Of a stretch of 41,955 nt of DNA, positions 16,101-23,347 are shown piece after piece. This stretch comes from an uncultured Bacteroidia bacterium (GTDB lineage Bacteria; Bacteroidota; Bacteroidia; Bacteroidales; UBA932), in contig CADBYT010000015.1 of the NCBI GenBank assembly GCA_902798975.1, positions 1 to 41,955 of the forward strand, given 5' to 3'. Each line of letters opens with the position of its first letter. Position 1 is the stretch's first letter. A model generated the notes under the pieces. That model saw only the letters and a list, made by a program, of their open reading frames with translations, searched no databases and was not told the origin of the DNA. The translations under genes were made by a program, and so were the position numbers.

Positions 16101-19025
16101 ATGGTGGATAAACAATTTAATTGGGTGGATTTTTTGCTGGCAGTTTTTCTCCTCCTGTTTTCGTTCCCGGGCGGGATTTTCGCCCAGCCGGAGGCGGAAG
16201 ACTACATCGTCATCAACCGGCTCTCCCGCGAAAACGGGCTTCCGGACCAGGATGTCAACGGCATCTGCTTCGACAGCCGGGGCTTCGCCTGGATCAGCAC
16301 CTTCGGCGGAGGCCTCGTCCGCTACGACGGGGATTCCTTCATCCGCTTCTCGATGAAAACGCATCCGGGGTTCACCAGCGACTTCGTCAACCAGTGCAGC
16401 GAGGACGACTACGGGAGGCTGTGGGTCCCCTGCGCGGGCGGCCTGAACATCCTGGACCTGGAAACGCTCACCCTGATCGATGAACTGCCCGGAATATCCC
16501 GGGCCTGGCGGCGGTCGCATTCTCCGGTGAATGTGAATAAAGACGCCAAGGGGCGCATGTGGTTCACTGCGGACGACATCCTGTACCGGGTCTCCTTCGC
16601 CGATGACGGGAAGCGCGTCGTGATCGATTCCCTGCAGTGCTCGGTTCCCAACCTCAACCTCATGCCCGAGATCTGCGACGTGGACGAAGACGGGGCGGCA
16701 TGGATCTCCCTCAACGGACATTTCTATAAGGTAAGGCATATCGAAGACCGGGGACTCCGCATTTCGGAAATCCTGCCGGGCGTCAACATCGGAGAAGACA
16801 ACAGGGCCACGGCCTATCTGCGCTCCGGGAACGATGTGTGGATCGGCACACAGAACGGGCTGTACCGCGTGAATATCGCCACCAGCGACTACGACTGCTA
16901 TCTCCGCTCCGATTCCGACCCCCACTCCATTCCGAACAACGAGATCACCGGGTTGTGCTTCTCCCCGGAAGGCGAAATCGTGGTCGGGACCCTGGGCGGC
17001 GTCTGCATCTACAACTCGGCCTGCCAGTCGTTCGACGTCTACCGGTCCCGCCCGAACGAATACGGAAACACCTTCCTCCCGGGCGAGATGGTGCGGGACA
17101 TCGCCACCCTGGGCCGGCAGATCTGGGTCGGTCTGGAGGCGGAAGGCCTGGCCATCATCCAGCGCAAGCCGCTCCAGATCATTAACTTACCGCATATAAC
17201 AAGCACGACCGCCAACATCCCTTCGACGCCCATCCGCGCCATGTATATCGATAGCCGGGACGTCCTGTGGCTCGCAACCACCGAATACGGCCTGTGCAAG
17301 CAGGTCGGCGGCCTGCTGTTCCAGAATTACAACACCGGAAACTCCGCGCTCGCGGACAATTCGGTCACGTCCTTCTGCGAGGACAAGAACGGCAGGCTCT
17401 GGACGGGCACCGTGACCGGACGCCTGAACTGCATCGGCCCCTCCGGCATCCGCGTCCCGGACGGGAGCTCGTCCGAAACGGCGAAACGCATCGACGTCAT
17501 CCTCGGCATGGTGTACGACAGCATCAACGACTACGTCTGGATCTCCGCGCACAACGGGCTGTATTACTACGACATAGCCCATTCCACCTACAACAGCTAT
17601 CCCGTCAAGACGAGTTCCTGCTTCGGGGAATGCATCATCTCCGACAAACTGTGGGTGAGCGGCATCGAGGGCATCAACGTCATCGACCTGAGGACGCTGG
17701 ACTACCGGATCATCGCCGGCTTCCCCAGCTGCCTGTCGATGGCCCCCGACGGGGACACCCTCTGGGCCGGCACCTACGGGCGGGGCCTGTACCGCGTGGA
17801 CAACTGCCTTTCGGAGACGCCGGAGATTACGGTATATTCGGAGAAAGACGGCCTGGCGGACATCCAGATCCAGGGCCTGCTGGTTGACGGCATCAACCTG
17901 TGGATCACCACGGAGAACGGCCTTTCCCGCCTCGACACGCAGGTGGGGGAAATCACCAGCTTCGGCATCAAGGACGGCCTCAAGTCCATGGCGTTCTGCG
18001 AGAACAGCCTGGCCAAGGGCAGCAACGGCACCATCTATCTCGGCCAGAAGGAAGGCCTCAGCATCCTGCGCTCCGGCTATGTCCGGGCCGAATACGGGAA
18101 CAAGCCCGATATCGCCATCACGGGCTACTACGCGAATGACATCTTCCACAACCTGTCGTCTTCCGACGCCGTGCGGAAGGACGAGGCGGATTATGATTTC
18201 GTCTTGAAATTCTCGGATTTGTCCTACTCCCGGCGGTCGGACATCACCTACGAGTGCCGGGTGCTGCCGATGGACAAAAACTGGACTCCGGTCTTCGAAA
18301 ACGGCACCCACATCATCTTCGGGCACATTCCGGGCGGGAAATACCGGGTGCAGATCCGCGCGGTCGACCGCGAAGGGAGCGTCCTGTCCCAGGCGGAAAA
18401 AGCCCTCCAGGTCAAGCCGGTCCTGTTCAAACGCTGGTGGTTCCGCCTGATCATCATCCTGATCATCATCCTGATCGCCTGCCTGGTGATCTACTGGTAC
18501 ACCCAGTACGTCAACCGCTCACGCATCCTGCTGCGGCAGGAAGTGGACAGGCAGACCAAGATCCTGAACGACCAGAAGAAGGAACTGGAGCGAAAGGCAG
18601 CGGAGCTCTCCGAGCAGAACGCCCTGCTGCAGAAGCAGAACGAGATGATCGCCAGCCACAACACGCTGCTGGCCGGCACCCTGACGGAGAAAGATACCGA
18701 TTTCTCCACCAAATTGCTGGAAACCATCCAGAAAATGTACAAGGATCCGGACCTCGACGTCCAGACCTTCGCGGACGGCGTGGGGATGAGCCGCAGCCTG
18801 CTGAACGACAGGATCCAGCTGTCTTTCGGCCAGTCCATCGCACAGTTCATCAGGACCTATCGCCTGAACGTGGCCAAGGAAATGATTTGCAACGGGACCA
18901 ACAAAGGAATGAATATCTCCGAGATCGCCTACGAAGTCGGCTTCAACGATCCGAAGTACTTCACCCGGTGCTTTACCAAGGAATTCAACGCGACTCCTTC
19001 AGATTTATTCAAGGAGCACAATTAA
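16101..19025 (+). CDS. Membrane-spanning propeller/Y_Y_Y/AraC regulator without kinase domains (974 aa)
   Basis: The ATG at 16101 is chosen because it starts the signal sequence (MVDKQFNWVDFLLAVFLLLF) and follows the promoter box. Residues about 30-690 are two-component-regulator-type propeller repeats (GLPDQDVNGICFDSRGFAWI, LWAGTYGRGLYR, LWITTENGLSRL). A Y_Y_Y domain follows (about 690-765, with YRVQIRAVDREG), then one transmembrane helix (about 781-803), a coiled coil, and an AraC-type helix-turn-helix at the end (DVQTFADGVGMSRSLLNDRI, MNISEIAYEVGFNDPKYFTR). The histidine kinase and receiver modules of classical hybrid two-component systems are absent. It probably senses an oligosaccharide in the periplasm and activates the divergent susC unit directly from the membrane. 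Confidence 0.9.
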   Translation: MVDKQFNWVDFLLAVFLLLFSFPGGIFAQPEAEDYIVINRLSRENGLPDQDVNGICFDSRGFAWISTFGGGLVRYDGDSFIRFSMKTHPGFTSDFVNQCSEDDYGRLWVPCAGGLNILDLETLTLIDELPGISRAWRRSHSPVNVNKDAKGRMWFTADDILYRVSFADDGKRVVIDSLQCSVPNLNLMPEICDVDEDGAAWISLNGHFYKVRHIEDRGLRISEILPGVNIGEDNRATAYLRSGNDVWIGTQNGLYRVNIATSDYDCYLRSDSDPHSIPNNEITGLCFSPEGEIVVGTLGGVCIYNSACQSFDVYRSRPNEYGNTFLPGEMVRDIATLGRQIWVGLEAEGLAIIQRKPLQIINLPHITSTTANIPSTPIRAMYIDSRDVLWLATTEYGLCKQVGGLLFQNYNTGNSALADNSVTSFCEDKNGRLWTGTVTGRLNCIGPSGIRVPDGSSSETAKRIDVILGMVYDSINDYVWISAHNGLYYYDIAHSTYNSYPVKTSSCFGECIISDKLWVSGIEGINVIDLRTLDYRIIAGFPSCLSMAPDGDTLWAGTYGRGLYRVDNCLSETPEITVYSEKDGLADIQIQGLLVDGINLWITTENGLSRLDTQVGEITSFGIKDGLKSMAFCENSLAKGSNGTIYLGQKEGLSILRSGYVRAEYGNKPDIAITGYYANDIFHNLSSSDAVRKDEADYDFVLKFSDLSYSRRSDITYECRVLPMDKNWTPVFENGTHIIFGHIPGGKYRVQIRAVDREGSVLSQAEKALQVKPVLFKRWWFRLIIILIIILIACLVIYWYTQYVNRSRILLRQEVDRQTKILNDQKKELERKAAELSEQNALLQKQNEMIASHNTLLAGTLTEKDTDFSTKLLETIQKMYKDPDLDVQTFADGVGMSRSLLNDRIQLSFGQSIAQFIRTYRLNVAKEMICNGTNKGMNISEIAYEVGFNDPKYFTRCFTKEFNATPSDLFKEHN

Positions 19026-19032
19026 AATCCGC

Positions 19033-19482
19033 TTATTTCTTGCGCTTGGCCTCGCGGGCGGCCTTGCGCTCCGCCTTGCGGGCTTCTTCAGCGCGCTTTT
19101 CCGCCTCCACCATAGACTTGGTGCGGAAGATGATCACGCCGTTCTGCCCCTGTATGCCATAGATGGCTGACGTGCCGTCCTTGAGCACTTCGACGGAATA
19201 GATGTCCTCCGGACGGAGGTAGGTCACGTTGTCCGTGATGATGCCGTCCACGACGAAGAGAGGCTGGGTCTGGTCGGTGTTGGTCGAGATGCCGCGGATG
19301 AGGATATCCGGCATCTGGCCGCCGCTGCCGTCGCCTTTGATAATCACACCGGGTTCCGCCCGAAGCAGGTCGAACACGGAGTTGTATTGCGTCTTTTCTT
19401 TCGGGTCGCGGACTTTCTCCTGGGCACTGAGTGCACCGCAGAGAAGCAGCGAAGCGGCAATGAGGAGTATCGTCTTTTTCAT
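19033..19482 (-). CDS. Secreted stand-alone TonB plug-domain protein (149 aa)
   Basis: Signal peptide MKKTILLIAASLLLCGALSA ending SAQ. Residues about 30-120 are a TonB-dependent receptor plug: SVFDLLRAEPGVIIKGDGSG, DILIRGISTNTDQTQPLFVV, DGIITDNVTYLRPEDIYSVE, VLKDGTSAIYGIQGQNGVI. After that, where the barrel should begin, there is only a Lys/Arg/Ala-rich helix (EKRAEEARKAERKAAREAKR) and the stop. The gene is therefore a plug without a barrel. No frameshifted barrel follows, because the next gene (7 nt away) is the convergent regulator. The role is unknown; it may bind other SusC/SusD parts or peptidoglycan in the periplasm. Confidence 0.85.
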   Translation of the reverse strand: MKKTILLIAASLLLCGALSAQEKVRDPKEKTQYNSVFDLLRAEPGVIIKGDGSGGQMPDILIRGISTNTDQTQPLFVVDGIITDNVTYLRPEDIYSVEVLKDGTSAIYGIQGQNGVIIFRTKSMVEAEKRAEEARKAERKAAREAKRKK

Positions 19483-19489
19483 AACGAAA

Positions 19490-19497
19490 CAAAGATA
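19490..19497 (-). promoter_or_regulatory. -7 box (TATCTTTG) of the plug-domain gene
   Basis: TATCTTTG on the minus strand ends 7 nt before the ATG at 19482, so the transcript should be nearly leaderless. The divergent peptidase gene has TATATTTA about 7 nt before its ATG at 19524 on plus, a weaker match. Confidence 0.55.
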
Positions 19498-19523
19498 GCC
19501 AATTTTTCTTTATATTTACATGC

Positions 19524-22001
19524 ATGAAACGATTCCTCCTTCTCTCCCTGGTGCTCCTGGCCGGCATGACCGCGCAGGGCGCCCGTCCACCGCAGGCCAA
19601 GCCCAACTACGACCTGGCTTCGCAGTTCTCTGCCAAGCGCATTTCCCAGATGGTGTTCTCCACCAGCCTCAGTCCCAACTGGTTCCGCGATTCGGACAAG
19701 TTCTGGTATGCGTGGAAGACCTCCGCGGGCACGCAGTACTGGATCGTGAATCCCGAGTCGGGCAGCCGCGAACCGGCCTTCGACATGGAAAAGCTCGCGA
19801 TGCAGATCACGCAGATCACGCGTGACCCCTTCGACGCGCAGCACCTGCCGATCGAGAACCTGAAACTCAAGGACGACAAGTACTTCCAGTTCGACATCAA
19901 GGGCACGCAGGAAGTGCCCGACACGCTGGCGCAGAAGCGCGCCGAGCGCGCGAAGAAGGACGGCGACAAAGCCGCTCCCAAGGGCCCCCAGAAGCCGCCG
20001 ATGACCAAGAAAGTCTGGCATTTCCAATATGAGATCGCGACCGGCCATCTCACGGAATACAAACCCGAGAAGCGCGAATATCCGGCCTGGGCCAGCATCT
20101 CGCCGGACGGCGAAATGGGTGTGTACGTGAAGAACGCCAACCTCTTCTGGATGGATAAGGAGAACCTCGCCAAGGCGGTCGAGGACGAGAAAGACTCCAC
20201 CCTCGTGGAGCACCGCATTACCTCCGACGGCATACGCCAGTACGGCTACGGCGGCGACAACTACATGGGCGACACCGAGCAGGACACGACCAAGCGCTCG
20301 ATGGCGCGCGTGATCTGGTCCCCGGACGCCAAGCATTTCGCGATCTTCAAATATGACATGCGCGAGATCAAGGACCTCTGGGTCATCAACGCCCTGAGCC
20401 AGCCGCGTCCGACTCTCGAGACCTATAAATACCAGATGCCCGGCGAGCCCGGCCCGAAGGAGGAGCTCTACGTCTTCTCCATGCCCGAAGGCACCGCCAA
20501 GCGCTACCAGATCAACGCCTTCAAGGATCAGGATTCCGAGATCTCCACGCGTCCTCGCAAATTCCGGGAGACCTACGACAAGTTCCGCTCCCGCGTGTGG
20601 CTGGGCGACAACGACGGCTTCTGGCTGGTCCGCGGCTCGCGCGACCTGCACCGCATGGACGTGTGCCGCGTGGACCTCGCCTCCGACTCCACCCGCACCT
20701 TCATCAGCGAGCGCATGAACACCTACGTCGAGAACCGCCAGATCCGCCTGGTGAACAACGGCCGGGGACTGATCTGGTGGTCCGAGCGCAACGGCTGGGC
20801 CAACCTCTATCTCTATGATACTTCCGACGGTTCCCTGGTCCGCAACCTCACCGACGGGGCCTACCACGTGGAGGACGTGATCGAGATTAATGACAAAGAG
20901 GGCTACGTGCTCTTCTCCGCCTGCGGCGTGAACAAGGACGAGAACCCCTACCAGATGCACACCTGGCGCGTGAACCTCGCCGGCGGCGCCATCAGGCAGC
21001 TGGACATGAACGACATGAACGTGGAAGCTACGGCCAGCGACGACGGCCGCTGGCTGGTGGCCGACTGCTCCCGCGTGGACTACGCCCCCGAGGCCTGGCT
21101 GATCGGCCGCGAAGGCAAACGCAAACTCCTTGAGAAGGCCGACCTGAGCCTGCTCTTTGCAGCGGGCTACAAGATGCCGGAGCGCTTCAAGGTCAAGGCG
21201 GCCGACGGCGTGACCGACCTCTACGGCGCCATGTACAAACCCTTCGACTTCGACTCCACGAAGGTCTATCCCATCATCGACTACGTCTATCCCGGTCCGC
21301 AGGTCGAGGCCAACAACATCGCCTGGTCCAAGGGCATGGTGCGCACCGACCGCCTGGCGCAGATCGGCTTCATCGTGATCACGGTGGGCAACCGCGGCGG
21401 CCATCCGAACCGTTCCAAGTGGTACCACAACTACGGTTACGGAAATCTCCGCGACTATGGTCTGGAAGACCAGAAATATGCCATCCAGCAGCTTGCGGGG
21501 CGCTATGATTTCATTGATATCGATCGCGTGGGCATCCACGGTCACTCCGGCGGCGGCTTCATGTCCACGGCGGCCATCCTGCAATACCCCGACTTCTTCA
21601 AGGCGGCCGTGTCCTGCGCCGGCAACCACGACAACAGTATCTACAACCGCTGGTGGAGCGAGACGCACCACGGCGTCGTCGAGAAAGTGGAGCAGAGCGA
21701 CACCACCTTCGTCTATCACATCGAGACCAATCCGGAGATCGCCTCGCGGCTCAAGGGGCACCTGATGCTGGTCCACGGCGACATAGACAACAATGTCAAT
21801 CCCGCGAACACCATCCGCGTCGTGAACGCCCTGATCCGGGCGAACAAGCGTTTCGACCTGCTGATCCTCCCCGGCCAGCGCCACGGCTTCGGCGACATGA
21901 ACGAATACTTCTTCTACCGCCTCGCCGACTATTTCTCCGAATGGCTGCTGGGCTCCAGTGAACGTCCGGAAGTGGACGTCAGGGAGTTGAACAACGACTG
22001 A
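19524..22001 (+). CDS. Secreted S9 family peptidase, DPP IV-like (825 aa)
   Basis: Signal peptide MKRFLLLSLVLLAGMTAQGA. Residues about 40-560 form the DPP IV-type beta-propeller and the last 260 the alpha/beta-hydrolase domain. Catalytic triad: Ser675 in GHSGGG, Asp755 in HGDIDNNV, His787 in QRHGFG. Enzymes of this type remove dipeptides from the N-terminus of peptides in the periplasm, often after Pro or Ala. A Lys/Pro-rich insert (KRAERAKKDGDKAAPKGPQK, about residues 139-158) is unusual. It is monocistronic, ended by the hairpin at 22022, and divergent from the plug-domain gene. Confidence 0.92.
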   Translation: MKRFLLLSLVLLAGMTAQGARPPQAKPNYDLASQFSAKRISQMVFSTSLSPNWFRDSDKFWYAWKTSAGTQYWIVNPESGSREPAFDMEKLAMQITQITRDPFDAQHLPIENLKLKDDKYFQFDIKGTQEVPDTLAQKRAERAKKDGDKAAPKGPQKPPMTKKVWHFQYEIATGHLTEYKPEKREYPAWASISPDGEMGVYVKNANLFWMDKENLAKAVEDEKDSTLVEHRITSDGIRQYGYGGDNYMGDTEQDTTKRSMARVIWSPDAKHFAIFKYDMREIKDLWVINALSQPRPTLETYKYQMPGEPGPKEELYVFSMPEGTAKRYQINAFKDQDSEISTRPRKFRETYDKFRSRVWLGDNDGFWLVRGSRDLHRMDVCRVDLASDSTRTFISERMNTYVENRQIRLVNNGRGLIWWSERNGWANLYLYDTSDGSLVRNLTDGAYHVEDVIEINDKEGYVLFSACGVNKDENPYQMHTWRVNLAGGAIRQLDMNDMNVEATASDDGRWLVADCSRVDYAPEAWLIGREGKRKLLEKADLSLLFAAGYKMPERFKVKAADGVTDLYGAMYKPFDFDSTKVYPIIDYVYPGPQVEANNIAWSKGMVRTDRLAQIGFIVITVGNRGGHPNRSKWYHNYGYGNLRDYGLEDQKYAIQQLAGRYDFIDIDRVGIHGHSGGGFMSTAAILQYPDFFKAAVSCAGNHDNSIYNRWWSETHHGVVEKVEQSDTTFVYHIETNPEIASRLKGHLMLVHGDIDNNVNPANTIRVVNALIRANKRFDLLILPGQRHGFGDMNEYFFYRLADYFSEWLLGSSERPEVDVRELNND

Positions 22002-22021
22002 TGCCCCCGGCAATAATGATT

Positions 22022-22049
22022 GACCCCCGCGATTACCATCGAGGGGGTC
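22022..22049 (+). terminator. Hairpin terminator after the S9 peptidase
   Basis: Arms GACCCCC/GGGGGTC separated by 14 nt, 20 nt after the stop codon and followed by TCATTGCTTATTGC. It should stop the peptidase transcript and would also block a minus-strand transcript from the TATATTTG box at 22100. Confidence 0.7.
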
Positions 22050-22099
22050 TCATTGCTTATTGCAATTTCCATAGGGAATGCACCTGTAACTAACTGATG

Positions 22100-22225
22100 C
22101 AAATATACGCGCTTTATCCGGATGTGGTGTCACGCCTGCGTTCACACCTGTCTCCCTCGCGTTCACAACTTGTCATGTCTGCGTTCAAAAAGGCGCTGAG
22201 ATGTAACTTTTTTTTTGTACTTTTG
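22100..22225 (+). promoter_or_regulatory. Regulator promoter with three tandem operator-like repeats
   Basis: Three direct repeats lie at 22128-22146 (TGTCACGCCTGCGTTCACA), 22149-22167 (TGTCTCCCTCGCGTTCACA) and 22171-22189 (TGTCATGTCTGCGTTCAAA), in steps of 21 and 22 bp (two helical turns). The plus -7 box TACTTTTG is at 22218-22225, 28 nt after the last repeat and 7 nt before the ATG. A minus-strand TATATTTG box at 22100-22107 lies 20 nt from the first repeat, exactly as at modules 358-404 and 3198-3266. Confidence 0.75.
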
Positions 22226-22232
22226 TCCGCTC

Positions 22233-23324
22233 ATGCTCTCCTCGCTCACATATTTCTGCGGGTTGGCGGCGATGGTCTACATCACCACCTGTCTGACGAT
22301 CGCGGCGGTGCGTTGGTTCCACATGTGCCGGCCGTACGACCGCCGGCCGGACTATTATTACCCCAGCCGCAGCCACCTGGTCGGCATCTTCATGAACTCG
22401 CTGGTGCTGATGCCCTATGTGATCAACCCGGAAAGCAGCGACGCGTGGTACCTGGTGCGCGTCTATTTCCTTCCCGTGACCATCTTCCATTTCGCCATCC
22501 TGCTCTTCTCCTATTTCGGAAGCCTCCTGCACTGGACGAAATGGCGCAGGCCGGTGCTCGTGATTAGCTGGCCTCTGGTAATTTACCTGGGCGCGGCTTT
22601 CGTCCTCGCCGTCTGGCCGGGCGAGCAGATCGGAACCGTGATTCCCACGGGAGTGGCCGAATTCCTCCTGCTTTCCGTCGGCTTTCTGATTACGTGTATC
22701 TGCTACACGGCGATTGTGCTCACACTCCGCTGGTCGCGGGGTTTCGACATGGACGATTTTTCGAATCCGACCGACTTCCCGGCAGTGGCAGCCCGCCGAT
22801 GGCTCTGGATGATTCTGCTGAATGTTGCTTTATGCTGGATGGGCTCGCTCGGAGGCAGACCCGCCCTGATGGCCGCCGTCCAGCTGGTGATGTCCGTCGG
22901 CATCGTCGCCTTCATCATCACGGCCCTGCACCCCCAGCACACGGAAAGCCCGGAAGAGCCCGAGGCTGAACCTGAAGCGTCGGATGAGGGACAGGTGTAC
23001 CAGCGGTCCATGTCCGCGAAGAAGCGCAAGGAGATCCTCACGGCCGTGAAGACGGTCGTGGAGAACGACAAGGCCTTCCTGGATCCCCACCTGACCCTGC
23101 AGGACGTCTCCGACCGCAGCGGCTACAGCCGCACCTACATTTCCGGCCTGCTGAAGGCCGAGCACGGCGGTTTCTTCGTGTATATCAACCGCTTGCGCCT
23201 GCAGCATGTGGACGACTGGCTGGCGGAGCACCCAGGCGCCACTGTCACCGAGGCCGCCGCGGAATCCGGATTCAATTCGCGCCAGGCCTACTACAAGGTC
23301 CGCTCGAACTTCCCGAAAGAATAA
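22233..23324 (+). CDS. Membrane-bound AraC-type transcriptional regulator (363 aa)
   Basis: The first 235 residues hold about seven hydrophobic segments (for example MLSSLTYFCGLAAMVYITTC, VYFLPVTIFHFAILLFSYFG, AEFLLLSVGFLITCICYTAI, ALMAAVQLVMSVGIVAFIIT). An acidic linker (TESPEEPEAEPEASDEG) leads to a cytoplasmic AraC-type helix-turn-helix in the last 85 residues (LTLQDVSDRSGYSRTYISGL, ATVTEAAAESGFNSRQAYYK). The ATG at 22233 is chosen over the TTG at 22215 because it lies 7 nt after the -7 box. A membrane sensor of unknown signal. The three tandem operator-like repeats directly upstream suggest autoregulation, and the same motif before two fimbrillin units suggests a regulon. Only 23 nt separate it from the next S9 peptidase gene. 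Confidence 0.85.
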   Translation: MLSSLTYFCGLAAMVYITTCLTIAAVRWFHMCRPYDRRPDYYYPSRSHLVGIFMNSLVLMPYVINPESSDAWYLVRVYFLPVTIFHFAILLFSYFGSLLHWTKWRRPVLVISWPLVIYLGAAFVLAVWPGEQIGTVIPTGVAEFLLLSVGFLITCICYTAIVLTLRWSRGFDMDDFSNPTDFPAVAARRWLWMILLNVALCWMGSLGGRPALMAAVQLVMSVGIVAFIITALHPQHTESPEEPEAEPEASDEGQVYQRSMSAKKRKEILTAVKTVVENDKAFLDPHLTLQDVSDRSGYSRTYISGLLKAEHGGFFVYINRLRLQHVDDWLAEHPGATVTEAAAESGFNSRQAYYKVRSNFPKE

Positions 23325-23347
23325 GTATTTTTTCGTACATTCGCCGT

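Noticed and set aside
22000-22099. Possible minus-strand peptide gene behind the TATATTTG box at 22100
   Set aside because: The only frame (starting MEIAISNETPS) has no CASG core, crosses a terminator and runs into the antisense of the peptidase gene.
22128-22189. CRISPR-like short array
   Set aside because: Only three units with 2-3 nt between them; spacers are absent and the copies are imperfect, which fits an operator array.
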